From the NCBI RefSeq assembly GCF_003945595.2, contig NW_024104366.1, positions 372,001 to 436,000 of the forward strand: DNA of 64,000 bases, in the 5' to 3' direction. This document shows positions 49,457-62,200 of this stretch, one piece after another (within the stretch, counting starts at the first letter, position 1; every line of letters begins with the position of its first letter). The stretch comes from Pipra filicauda (lineage: Eukaryota > Chordata > Aves > Passeriformes > Pipridae). A program made the translations under genes and the position numbers. The notes below the pieces were generated by a model. The model ran no database searches. It saw only the letters and a program-made list of their open reading frames with translations, and was not told where the DNA came from.

Positions 49457-52229
49457 AAATTTATTGGTATTTACTTACATGACAATTAATGCTCAAAGAT
49501 AATCTTAAGTCTTTCTCAAGCACACTTATGTTTACATTAATTGGATAAACTGAAGACGTTTCATGTAAAATGTACAAAAGTGGCTATTACAAGTTAGCAA
49601 GATTTATGCAATCTTTATAAAAACACAGCTATCACCGTGTGAGAGATGGAGCATTTGGCTTTCTGCTGCCTCAAAAATATGTTGGTTCAGGATTCATCTA
49701 CCCACTGCATTCAACATTTGAATAATTTTGACCTTTTACCACCCTTAGACAATTCAAATAAAAGGTTTCCTGTTGTCAACACAAGCTCCTTGGGGCCTCA
49801 CTCAACACTCTATCTGTCAACTTGCATTCTAGGCTATTTCATTTCTTGCTTAACTGTTGCAAACAGAGTTGCTATCTCGTGAAGACTCCGACCTTATTGA
49901 TAATTCCCTCTGTACTATACCTTTTAAAGTGGCTAATACAAATATCCAATCAGTCATTTTCCTACCCATCCATTTCTTCTGTTCTCTAGAGCACTTTACT
50001 GCAGGTATGCAAACATTCAGTAACCTGGGGATTCCTGTAATTTTTGAGATTTATCTGTGCAGGTATTTTCTGTCTCAGAAAGTCTATAATAGTATATGAT
50101 TAATAAATGCAATCCTAAAAGAATTATGTTGCATTGGAATATGAAGACACGCTGTGGATATTCGTAGAGAATAAAAGCTGAAAATACTATCTGAATTCCA
50201 CCATTGTCTACACAGTCCAGCATGCAAATTTATACATTACAAGCTACATTTTCAAAAGCATCTTGTCTTCTAGCTTTCCACCCACAATTTTGATATCAGT
50301 TCTCCTCTGCATTCTAACATTTTGCTAACAAGTACTGAAACCACAAAGAATGGCTGCACAACTCAAGCTTTGAGTGATATTTTTTGAGCCTTTTAAAGAC
50401 TTATCTCTGTTCCTTTTTTTGAACAAAAAGTTCTATAATGCTTGGGAGGTCTCCTGAGGTCCTATGTCTCCTTTTCTAGAAAGCCATCAAAATAGAATTG
50501 ATAGATGTAATGACTTTTAAACATGAACATAGCTCCTTGTAGTTTATATTCTACACAACTGACAAACAAAACTATTCCCTGGCCATAGCCAGAGCTTCAT
50601 CCTTCCTTGCCCAAGATACTGCAATGAGAGCAATGGCCATGCAGTCACTTCAAATAGCAGCGTGGTGATTTGAGCACATAATTGTCTGTTCTTTAGGGTG
50701 TATGAAAAGCCCCTCAAAATTGTTGCACAAAGGAGAAAAAAGAAGCAGCTATTTCTGCTGACTTTTCTGAGAGGTGGCCTGGGCTCACAGCTAGTGAAGA
50801 AATCTCTGGGTGGGACAGAAGGTCTAACCCAGCAGACTCAAAGGAAAGAAACGCAGCTCTGAGGCAAACGGGTGGGCAGCACAGACATATAGACATTTGT
50901 TCCACACAATCTGAAAACATCTGTATTTCACTGGGTGATGCTGCAGTCTTCTCAGTTCCTGTGGTAAGCCTGGGTCTGTGCCAACTTGAAAAGTTTGACC
51001 TAGTTTTCAGTATTTTGGAAAGGAAAATCTCCACTAAGTTCGCATAATGTAGAAAATGGGGGGGAAGTAATTTGTCATCATAATAATTTGCTAGAAACAA
51101 ATAAACAAAAGGCAGATCTGTTAAAACAAGGGAAAAAGAATTTGTCCATATAATTTCTTAATGGATGCTAAATCTTCATTGCCAGAGATGAAACTTCCAG
51201 AAGCAGGCAAAGGCATGAGAATGTTAATCCAAGGCATAAAACATCTTCAGTGGCAGCTAAGGGTTAGTATGCAAGGATTGGTCCACTGAATTTAGTAGTC
51301 CCACTAACAGGGAAAGACAAAGACAACAAGAATATGTGTGGGTTTAACCCTTCAAGATTTCTGCTTCACCAGCTGACCTGAAGCCCATACACAGCCCTGC
51401 TGTGTGAAGTTCAGAGGAGATTTGTGTAGGAATTAGTGCGGGTCTTAGGAGTACCCGTTCCTGTCTGATTTGCAATGCTATGGAGCATTCTTATCTGCCT
51501 TTACTTCTGGTATGCCCAGTGGAATCTTAGGGAGACATTGTGAGAGCTGTAACATGCTATGGGGTAAGGAGGATGCCCAAAACAACGACGTGTTTAGCTC
51601 CACTGATCCCTTTTTTTCATGCTTTTCCCCCCCTCCCCCCAACCTCTTCTCATTGCTTCTGTCTGTTGTAGTAGAAAGAAGCATAAGGACTCAATGTGCT
51701 AATAGCATCTTGTTTTCCAGGGCAGACTGCATATATACATATACAAATATAGTTTTGAGCTGGGATGATGGGTTTTGTTTAAAACTGTCAAAACTGAAGT
51801 CCGTAGAATTTTCTTGATGTTGAAAATAGATGAGTAATCCATTTGGTAGTATCTGTGTAAACAGTATGCACAAAACCACTTTCTTAAAACATTTCTGCTT
51901 TTAATTCTTAAATTAGTTCATACTGCTCAATTTGACTACTTCTTTCAACTTCTGACACTCTGGTCCTGCTGAGATGTGCCCCATTCTCTCCTTGTTCCTT
52001 CTGCAGATTGGAAATACATTTAAATTAATAAAATTTCTCAGAACATTAAAAAAAAAGGTGTGTTAAGCATAAATTAAAGAAACAATACATGTTTAAGCGT
52101 AAATAAGACTGAACATGATTCACTGCATCATCTTAAAACAAAAAATTGATAACAAGTATCACATGACAAGGGTCAGAAAAGATGAATTTTCTATCCGACT
52201 TGTATTAATTTATTTTTTGGGCTATCAGT
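49457..52229. other. AT-rich non-coding sequence
   Basis: No gene. A 128-codon minus frame (50714-51100) has no recognisable domain. A C-rich CCCCCCCTCCCCCC run lies near 51,628. Confidence 0.55.
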
Positions 52230-53060
52230 GTCCCCTAGGAGATCAAAGCCTTTTAATGTCCAAAACAGTCTGTTAAGCATCTCACCTAATGAGATCCTTT
52301 GCTTAACAGATTCACTGAGATGGACAGGATATTCGATACCCTTTTATATAAGGACTGCACTTGATAGCAATAGAAAAATCCCTCAACAGGTTTCTCCTAT
52401 GAGTTATTTAGCCATCACAAAACTGTCAGCAACTACACACAGACTCACTCTAACAGTTCATGAAACAACACGCTTATTAATACAAATTTGGGACAATTTA
52501 GGGGGTTCGCTGTGTCTGGAATAGGGTCTAACTGCAAAAAAAGGCACACAAACTATGTAGTAATAACAATAATAATACAAAGCATAGGCCCGCATGCTAA
52601 AGCAAAAGCAACTTGCAAATAAGACAACTTACAAAGAATAAGTAAAGCAAAAACTTAAGCACCCGCCCTAAAGCAAAAGAACTACCAAAGAATAAGTAAA
52701 AATTTTAAAGTACTATGGAGCAAAAGTAAAATTAGTATATATGTACAGAGCGATTGCTCACCCCAAGGCATCCCGAGAAGGTGAAGGGAGAAAAGGTAGC
52801 CAGTCGGTTACCTCCGCAGCATTGATGGAGCTTCTCCCTGATTTTTGCTTATGTCCAATCTCTTTTTATACCTTTTTCTTTAGGCAGTTTGAGTGGCTAT
52901 AATCAATAAACTAATTTTTGGGGTGATAGATGAAATAGACCCAAGGATCCACTTCCCAAATTCCTGGTAGGAAGGATGTTCTTGAAAAAGGGCCGTATTA
53001 TCTCCATATCACTCCTTTTTTCATTTTAATCTTTTTATGTCACCTGGGAATGTCTCCCCA
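52230..53060 (-). mobile_element. Probable LTR of an endogenous retrovirus, antisense
   Basis: On the minus strand there is a TATA box, TATAAAAAG, at 52870-52862, followed about 40-130 bp on by GGAGGTAACCGACTGGCTAC and GGATGCCTTGGGGTGAGCAA, which has the look of an avian LTR R region. The left edge TGTCCCCTAGG (52230) gives the expected terminal CA on the minus strand. Imperfect direct repeats are inside: CTAAAGCAAAAG at 52597 and 52668, and CAAAGAATAAGTAAA at 52632 and 52686. I could not define the right end or a target-site duplication, so this is a moderate call. Confidence 0.4.
52271..52308. repeat. Nested inverted repeat
   Basis: An outer 8-bp stem TGTTAAGC / GCTTAACA encloses an inner 6-bp stem ATCTCA / TGAGAT with a 5-base loop and a 5-base asymmetric bulge. 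It lies near the left end of the probable LTR. Confidence 0.8.
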
Positions 53061-53884
53061 GGTACTGGGTTTTTCCAGAAAACCATTAGGAGCCTTTTTC
53101 TTCCTTTGTGTGGTCTTATCTACCACCTTACAACAAGCATGTACATTATCAACTACTCCACTATTCAACTGCTGGGATTTGAGTTTAGGGTTTTACAGTG
53201 CTGCCCAATATATGCAGGTCTTAACCTGCAACTGGTTGAATCTAGTGAGATAGAGAGTACATATTTAAACAGTATAGTCTTCACCACTTCAATCAATATT
53301 TAGGAAAGAGTCTGACTTTGCTGTCTTTCCCTATGATAAACCTGTTTTGAGGTCAATAATACAACTACAAGGTGAAATAAAGGACATGGCTTTGAAGGGG
53401 AAACACAAAATCCAGAACTTTCCCTTCCCATAATAATTTTAAATTCCATAAATAATTTCAATATATCTGTACTTTGGAGCTAGCAATGTCTCCTTAATTG
53501 GAAAGGCCATGTTTTCACTGTTTCTTCTTTTTTAGGATGCTATAGGGGAAAAAAAAAACCACCAGGTAAAAATTTCAAAGAAACCTTTGCTAAGTGGGAT
53601 ATCATACATCTTCCAAAAGCAACATGAAGAATTTATTTTTGTTTAATTTTTCGACCCACAATTGTAGAGTTTAAAAGAGACATTTGAACAAGTGAGTATG
53701 AATCAAATTAATGAGGATACATGAGAAGACTATAAGATGCAAAAACCTAGGAAAATGATGAAAGTGAAAAACCCCGCAAACAGTTTTCTGACTTTGAATG
53801 GCAAACTCAAGAGAGATGAAAGATGAATGCATCAAAAAGAACATCCTTTTGTTCCTTGAAAGAATAGATTATTGTCTACTTGTA
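53061..53884. other. Non-coding sequence adjoining the probable LTR
   Basis: No gene. Part of this may belong to the retroelement at 52.2-53.1 kb. A local inverted pair CCTGGGAA / TCCCCAGG occurs at 53042-53062. Confidence 0.45.
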
Positions 53885-53970
53885 TTTTTTGGACACCATC
53901 CCTGGTAGTGCACTCACAAAAAACAATGGAAGACACATCCCTGCCCCAAGGAGTGTACAATCAAAGAAAG
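53885..53970 (+). repeat. Ancient amniote interspersed repeat, copy A
   Basis: The block ending ACACATCCCTGCCCCAAGGA and GTGTACAATCAAAG matches the well-known end of an amniote-wide dispersed repeat in which a CCCTGCCCCAAAGAGCTTAC-type landmark follows an A-rich ACAAAAA segment. The same landmarks occur in the copy near 62.1 kb. The superfamily (SINE or CR1-like) cannot be settled by eye. Confidence 0.55.
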
Positions 53971-56900
53971 CCAATGGAAAGATGTCCAGTCATTTCAAAA
54001 TGAATAGGATTAGATCCAAAATTAAGAAAATGTACTTAAACAGCAGTGCCTGCCAGCATATTAGCAATAGCTCAGCAAAAGACAACAGTCAGCCTAACCA
54101 TAGATGTTTTGATGACAGATTAAAAATAAATAGGCATGGTAATGGATTTAAAGAAAATAAACTGAAGTTGCAAGGAAATGTTTTGATTAAAAAGCTGATG
54201 TTCTCAGGTCAAATATGCTGTCAACAGGGTATGACACTTAAGGTCTCAAAAAGCACTCAGAGCTAAACTTCAGCTTTGTGCATGCAAATCACTGGTGTGT
54301 ATGGTTGTTTATCACTGTCACTTGTACAAGCAAATGACAGAATTTACATCTGTAAAAGCCCATTTGTGCTTAGTTTGTATTCAGTTAGCACATACAGCTG
54401 AGGTTTGTATGCATATCTGTATATTTTATTATTTGCTTTGCAGAAAAAGCAATGCTCAAATTGTACCTGAAAAAATAGATGTCATATTCTGAAATCTGGT
54501 TCTGACTAGTGCTCAGAAAAAGCAAAAAACCCCAATACAATGCTGCAGATAGAATCTAATCTATTTCCAGCAATGACACCAAAATAAGATAACACAGTTT
54601 ATGATCAAACAAAGAAGATGCCAGACATCATGCAGATGTTAGAGTGTGTTTGTCTGTTTCCTTTCTTGTGCCCTTTAATTTACAGTGAAGCAGTTAATAA
54701 TTTTGACAATCATTAGGGGTCACTTAACTTCAGAGAAGTTACTAATGCTTTGCTACCAGTAGACACAATTCATAACTCCTAGCGCTCTTGTTTGATCCTG
54801 CTGTGAAGGCTCATGGCATGTCTGTACTTTACATTGGTGTCAGTCATGTAAGCAGATTGAAAATTCCTGGATCAGGAGAGGTGTGAGGCTGAATTAGTCA
54901 GCTAACCTTTCCCTATGTCATCTTCAGCACTGAACTGGACCCTTCACTAAATTCTATATCAGCACAGTTTCCCAGCTATCCCTGCACAACAGATCCCAAT
55001 GCACTGGGATCCATTGGGCTCCGCCTATTTGCCATTAAAATATATCGATTTTATATTAATTTGTGTTTGACAGGATATTGCAGTAAGATCTCGATAAAAT
55101 TTATTTAGAGTGAGTGCTCAGATTCTCAAACAAATGATGCGACTGCCGAGGTCAAGAACTAGACTATAAAGCTGTTCACTGTCCAGTTTAGCACTTGCAC
55201 TTGCCTCTAAGAGACAATGTTATCCTTCAAACAGCCAATCACCTTCACTGGTAGTCTGTGGGCTTTCCGTACAGCTGTGTGTCTCATTTCATGTGAGCAC
55301 CACAAGAACTCAGCTGCAGAAAATAGTTGAAGTCAAGAGTCCAATAGCAAGCCAAGAGATTATATTTTTACTTTTTCATCATCCACTTAATCTATTCTCA
55401 ACCTCCAAAAGGTACTTTCTTTTGGTCTACTTGTACCTACCTCAAATGAAATTCAGCTTCCAGAGTTTAAGCTCTGGCCTTCTGGGAACACTGTGCCAGC
55501 ATGTAAAACCTGAGTCCTCACATCATTCTGTGTACTCACAAAAGTGGTCAGGATTCAAGCCCCCAGCAGCAATAGCTCTTAAATTACCTTGTATTCTCAT
55601 GGAAGTCAGTTCACAGCTGATCACAAGCTAAATGGTATTCCACCATAGCAGAATGCAGTATACTTCAGCATGGAATTCAAGTTTGAGAGCTAGAAGGTAT
55701 GTCTGTGAAGATAAGCCTATGTGAAATAGATCTAGCAAATATTTTCTCGTTTAACCTGAGAAATTTTTCTGTAAGATAGTCAAAGTGCTAAACTACTATT
55801 ATGAGAAACAATAGAGCTGTATAATAATCTGGGTAGGTCTAGGGCTGGGAAAACCTCTGTCTTCTTAAAACTAGGCAACAGCAATACGACTGCTATCTCT
55901 TGTGGCATTATCACACTGATATCTCACAACAACAAAACAATTTTTCAGAAAAAAACTATTTTGTGTGCCTTCCATGAAATCAATTTGCATTTCTATTGCT
56001 TTCTAATGAAAAACTTTACAGTTTACATTCTTCGCTATATTTATACAGCTTTTATAAGCATGTCAAGTTATCTGTTTTGCTAGCCCTACATTAAGTGCTC
56101 TGGAATAATTATTTGTGTGTTTACTTTATTGGGCACTTCTCTCTTTTCTAAAGCAAATTAGAATAAAATTAGGACTTGACATCTTATCTATGACCAACAG
56201 GCATCCTACTCCAGTACTCTGACAGTGCCTAGTGTCAAATACACTTCAAAGAAAAATAAGTAGGCAAAAGTATCAATTAAGTATGCAATAACTACTCTGT
56301 ACTAGACATTTCCTCTTAATTACCACCACACTGTCATTAATTTATGCCAAAAATAACAAATTTTATCTACAGTGTAACAATATTTCTTACTGTAACTCCT
56401 GTAACTGTTCAGTTTACCCACATAAAGGTCTAATACTCTAAGAATTTAAAAGCCATTTTAGAATTCCAAAATAAGGTACAGCAAAGCAAATGCAAATCAG
56501 TAGACATTACATTCTCAAGCAACATGGGTAATGACTCAGCGTTATTTAGATGTGCATTTTGATTTCTACAGCTGCATCTTCCAATGCAGTGCTATCAGTC
56601 AGATTGAAGTTCTAAACAATCCGGTGATTCTACAGTTCTGTGACATCTAATAGCTCATTTACTTTTTTTACCTGTCATAACAACACAACAATCTATTTAA
56701 GGAAAACATTTAAGCTCTTATTTAAGATTTGCCTCCTACTAAAGACACCCATATTCTGGGACGTGATTCAGAGTGATGGGAGGGTTAAATAGGTACAAGC
56801 AGATAATATTGCCTTTCAGCCATTCTTTCTCAAGAAATTAACTTCATGAATTCCATTTTGAGAACTTTTTTATTCTCTGTTTAGGAAATACTTAATATGT

Positions 56901-59900
56901 TCCAACTATATCTCCAGTGTACACAAAAATAAAGGGGACAAGAAAATATTAAAAATAATCTCTGTGTTTCATTAAAAAATCAACTCAAACCATCTTGTGT
57001 ATTTGTGCATTTAAACATATGGGTATGTATCAGTATATTAAGCATAAACATACATAAGGCATGTAGTTCCATATTATACAGATGCATCTACACCCCCATA
57101 TGTGAAATGCAATAGAGAGTAGATGGTGAACAAAAACATCCCTGCTTCTTAGCTCAGTCCCATTTGCCATGTTTCAGGATGAACCAGAAAAGCATTTACA
57201 AGCAAGGAATGTTGTGGCACTGGGAAAAAGTCATATTCTAAAAAAATAAAAATAAAAAAAAAAGGGTGTTTCTCAATGGAAATTGAAAATTTCCCTTCAA
57301 GTACAAAGGAGAATTGAAAGCAGTCTCCAGGGGGGAAAAAACCATCAACAAAACCAGAATAAAATCTTGATTGCTGAAACAATTCTAAAATATTGGAAAA
57401 AGAAACTAATCTGAACAGAAATTTGCTAATTGGTGTGGTTGATTATGGACAAGCATTAAAAGAAGAGCAGCCAGATTCAGAGAGCCAAGACTAAGTTTAA
57501 ACGAAATGGATGCAACACACAGGCTGAAGAATAAGTTTGTGATTCAGGAGCAGCAGACAGAAGAGATATAAATTGAAAGGATGTAGAAACATATTGGCTG
57601 TACATGATCTCAAGTGGAAATTCAGAAAATCTGGAAAGTTAAAATTACAGGTATGGATTTCACTAAAAAGATAAAAAGTTACTGTTACATTAGAAGATCT
57701 CATTTGGCCTGTTCTGTGTAACTTGTCATGGTACAAAGAATTCTTAATTGCTTGAGCTCAGGTCTTCAAGTGAATCTGTGATTGCTGATTTTGTGCTGGT
57801 ATATATTTTAAGAGTTGTTGGGAAAAAAATTCTCTGCAGTGATTTCTTTCAAAGAAATGAAAACTTGACTTTTTGGCACAGCAACCAAGTTGTCTGTACT
57901 AGTAAAAACACAGCTCCTTGTTATCTTGCTAATACTTGGCTAAAGATATTTTGTTTTCAGGAGGGAACTAAAAAGAATGTGATGTATGGACAGCATACAA
58001 AGGACAGCCTTTATGACTGATGGTGGTGGTTTGATGAGTGAAATCCCTATTCTTCTTTAGAAGGAATTTTATGTGAATAGACATTTTCTCTACACTGAAA
58101 ATAGGGATTTCAAAACAAAATAGTTTGAAGGAGAGAGAAGTTTTTTAAATTGCTCGTGAAATACATCATTTGGATAAAACTGTTTTCTCACAATGTTCAG
58201 TTGCTCACTGGTAATCAAATTTTTGTTTTGTTGCTCATTGTTTAACATTTCTTATAATCACACTCAACACTGATTATTATCACTTCTCAGGTCCATTATA
58301 GGCCTTAGTTTTAGGAAAAAATTTTCACAGAAGTTGCAAAAGATAATTAACCTGTTGAGTCAAATACAATTCAAGGCTAAAGGAAATGTAGCTACATTAT
58401 ATCACTTAAAATGATTTATAATTAAACTATCTTTAAAAAAGTCTCACAGAGTTATTTCAAGATTTTTGCACAGTCTGAGAAAAGCTGTACTTAATACAGT
58501 ATCCAAAGACATTAAGGTGGATTCAGTTTTTATAGACATAACATCGTCAAAGGGAAACCTTTAAGCTGCATTGGAACGCTTCAGAAAGAGGTAAATATGA
58601 TCTAGCTTCACTGACTTCAGCCACCAGAGGATGATACAGTCTATTTGTAAACAAATGGTTATTTTTTAGCTATGATATTTGAGAGATGATTATTGCTAGG
58701 GATTTATGAGCAAGTCATCTCATTTCTCTTAATCATGGCAATGACTCAGTTTTCCTAGATAGAGTGGAGTTTCAGTATGTTCCACTGATCTTGCAATACA
58801 CTTTATCACTTGGGTATTTGTTTTTTTTCTTAACTCTAAGCAACAGTGATCATAAGACATGATATCTGTAGGGAGCATTTACCATGAAAAAGCACTGCAT
58901 ACTTGGCAGAACTGCAGTCAAAATATTCTTTTCCGTTTCATTATAAAACTTCATTTGTAATTTTATGTGGAAGTAAATATCAGTGCTATTTAGAATGACA
59001 GCAAGCAAGAAATGGTAAATGGTAAATAGTATGAAAAAAGAAAATTATTAAAGTTGCATAATAGCCCAGTTAGTGCTACTGTACAAAGGCAAAGGAAACT
59101 CTTCAATGTCTACTAACACAATGAGAGTTTGTAAATACAGAGCAACACACAGTGTGTGGGAATGGATCAATTACTGTCTCCAGAGCTCTAGTAAATTGGA
59201 CAACATAGCTGAAATGACCAGACAGAAATGTACTGGGTTTCTGTACTTAGACCTTGCAAATTTGTCATCACTGAACATGTTCCAGGCAGCTGCGTTTTGA
59301 GCTTATACATATACACCTGTCTTTTAAGCTCTATGAGTTTGAATATGTCTCGAATATTCTCATTACTTGCTTATTTGAATTTAGAGTTTCCCTCCTCAGA
59401 GGTAGCTGATGACAGAAACACAAAATATGTAGACTCTTAAGATTCTTGTAAGAATGACCGATTCATATCGGGTTTCAGCAAAAAATTTGCGATTATGAAT
59501 TTTCCATGAAATAAGTACATGTTATGCATAAAAGGCCAAAGAACAACAAGACTGTATTTGGAAAGTCAGTGCAACTCCCTAGCTTTTAAAAGCTAAAATT
59601 CTAAACAGAGGTTACATCATATGTAAGCCCTCTCAACTGGTTTGGGTTGGTAGGTGCAGCACAGACCTCTGACATGTAATCTAGAAAACTGTTTGAATTG
59701 TGAAAAGCTGTCCTTCTTCTGTGAATCAGCCACAAGAGGCAGGCGAGACACGCATGTCATTTGGCCTACAGAATTATTACCTGGCAGGAGCAAAAGACTA
59801 GTTCTAGGGGGCAGACAAAGGCAATACCTATCTATCATTTTGCAAACATAAATCTTCCACCGGTGGTATTTCCAGTACATCCATATTACAGCTGCATATT

Positions 59901-62084
59901 CCCTGCTGGCCTTCTCGGTCAAATGATTTCTTTCTGAGATCCAGACTGTTCCCACTCCTTTCTATTATCTTTACATTTTAACTCCACTTTTCTCTGTCTT
60001 CTCTTCTTTTCCCTAATAATTTCAGTTACTCTCTCTTCTCCTGTGCTCCATCATTGTCCCCATCCTTGTTACACTCAGATCCAGCTCCAAATGCTCCACT
60101 TAGGCAGTTTTCCTTTTATTGCTGTGGCATCAGCAGGGGTTCTTTGACACTAAAAGAGAGATAATCTCCTTCTACAAGCTCTGTTCTCCAAACCACAATA
60201 CTTGTCAAAGAGAGGAGGAATTGCACAAAGCCCCACTTGGCCCCTTCAGTCCAGGCAAGGAACAGATCCAGTTAAGATGAAGCTTTGGAGAAGATAGTTG
60301 CCAAACCTTAGTGGCTAAAAACATGGAGGTGCTTTCTTTTTTTTTCCCCCCCAGCAGGTTATACCAAATGTATGCAGATTTTCATAGGACAGCTCATGCC
60401 AAACTTTAGGTCACTGCTTCAGAATGTGAAGGTAATGCAGTTTCCTTGGTAATCGTAAACATTTTTCATAGGGGCAAAAATGTTTTCCTATGAAATCTGT
60501 TGTGAGGCATGGATCTGCTTGCCTAAGCCTTCCAAAACAAGTAAAGTACTACATGCATTTCAGCCTGAGGCAGACACCTGCCATGGCAAACTTCAAGTTG
60601 AGCATTTAAAATTTAGCAAAATTGTATTATATCTGAAGACACTTAATAATGGGAAAAGACAATGTCTTAAATATAGGGATTTCTTATGTGTTTATTTTAG
60701 ATTTTGACTGTACCAGTATTTCCTCTGAAACTCAGCATTGTGGGGATCAAGTTATTTCCTCTCAAGGGGATGAGATTAATTTTCCAGACAATCTCAAAAA
60801 CAGAATTTAACTAAAGCTGACTGCTTTGTTCTTCAAGGGCATGGGAGATGCTTCAAAAAGGCTACACTGTGAACTGAACAAAGCTTGTTTTAATAATTTT
60901 TGTGTATGCATTTGCAAGGCATCTGAAAAATACCCATGTGATTTCTCCAGATGCAGTGATACTGGATATGTTTCCCAGGATGAGATTAGGCAGATTGCCT
61001 TGGGTTTGCTCCACAGGGGACAGGTCAACTACCTTTATTGCATGCCATCAGCAATGTGCCACTGAGACATTTCCAAAAGATTAAATACTTCTCAGGATTA
61101 AGAGGCCTGGTTAAAACAGAAAATTTCCTTTTTTGTTTTTGCTACATGTAATGCCTATTAGGGGGCTATAAAGGGGATTATGGAATCTTAAATCATCAAC
61201 AGTATTGTTTGCTGAGGTCTTTTTGTTGTTTTGGTTTATATTTATGAAAGTATGTGCATTTTTGAATTGCGTATGCATGTAAACATCTATTAAAATAAAT
61301 GCAGAATAGTATGTTGTTTAGCCTCCCTAGACAACTGCTGCATTTCTCAAGTCACTGTGCCAGTTAAGCTTTGCTTTGTGGTTGGAAGTGGCAGTTGGTA
61401 TAATTATTAAAGAGAAGAGATTTTCGAGGATTCAAAGGATTGCTTATCAGTAAGTACTTTACGTGACTTCATAATACTTCCCTGTTCTGTAGTAGAGGGT
61501 TTTTTAAAATTTCCTTTACAATCAAGAAAAATGAAACTCAAGAAGTATGTTAGTAATGGTAAAATCTATTTCTTCTTAATTATTTCTCAGTCTCACATAG
61601 TGACTCTTTCAGTTTGTATTAACTGACTAATACAAGATTCACGTATTTTGGAATTTACTCTTTCTGATTGAAATGTTATCAAGTACAAGATATAGTACTC
61701 CAGTCAACCAAATAATTATTTAAATTATTAACAAAGCTTCACATGATACTTCCATATGTTTAGTGTTAAACTTTTTTTTTCTTTTTGTGGAAGCAATTGT
61801 AACCTTCTGTCCTTGTGTTTTCTCAACACACAAATGAAGGCTGGCACAAAGTACATAATTTCACAACATTACAAGTCAGTTTCAGAGGCTGCAGGACTAT
61901 AGATGGAGGATCTTATTTTTGTCAAAAGACTCACAGAGCCCCCACTTTATCTTTCCAACTATTTTACTCCTGAATCTGACCCTGTCTTTAAACCGGGTGT
62001 CATGCAGTGAAGCACAGAAGTTCAGATGCCATAGATCTATTTTGAAACTTTTACTTCCAATACATGTCCTCTAGAACTTTAAGA
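53971..62084. other. Long AT-rich non-coding stretch
   Basis: No gene recognised in about 8 kb. The plus frame 53880-54266 (128 codons) starts inside the ancient repeat and has no domain. Other frames stay below 113 codons. A C-run CCCCCCCC lies near 60,346. No transposon boundaries or RNA genes were found by eye. Confidence 0.55.
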
Positions 62085-62200
62085 AAATCAGGCTCAGATC
62101 AGGGCCCCGTTGTGCTAGGAGCTTTACCACAAAAAAAAAAAAAAAAAAAAAAGAAAAAGAGGGAATAAAGATGACTCCTACTCCAAAGAACAAATATAAA
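62085..62200 (+). repeat. Ancient amniote interspersed repeat, copy B, with expanded A tract
   Basis: GATCAGGGCCCCGTTGTGCT followed by AGGAGCTTTACCAC matches the left part of the same family as the 53.9-kb copy. An A run of 22 bases (62131-62152) is followed by GACTCCTACTCCAAAGAACA, the degraded right part. The A run has expanded inside the repeat, probably by slippage. Confidence 0.6.

Noticed and set aside
53880..54266. 128-codon plus-strand frame
   Set aside because: It begins inside an ancient interspersed repeat and has no domain.
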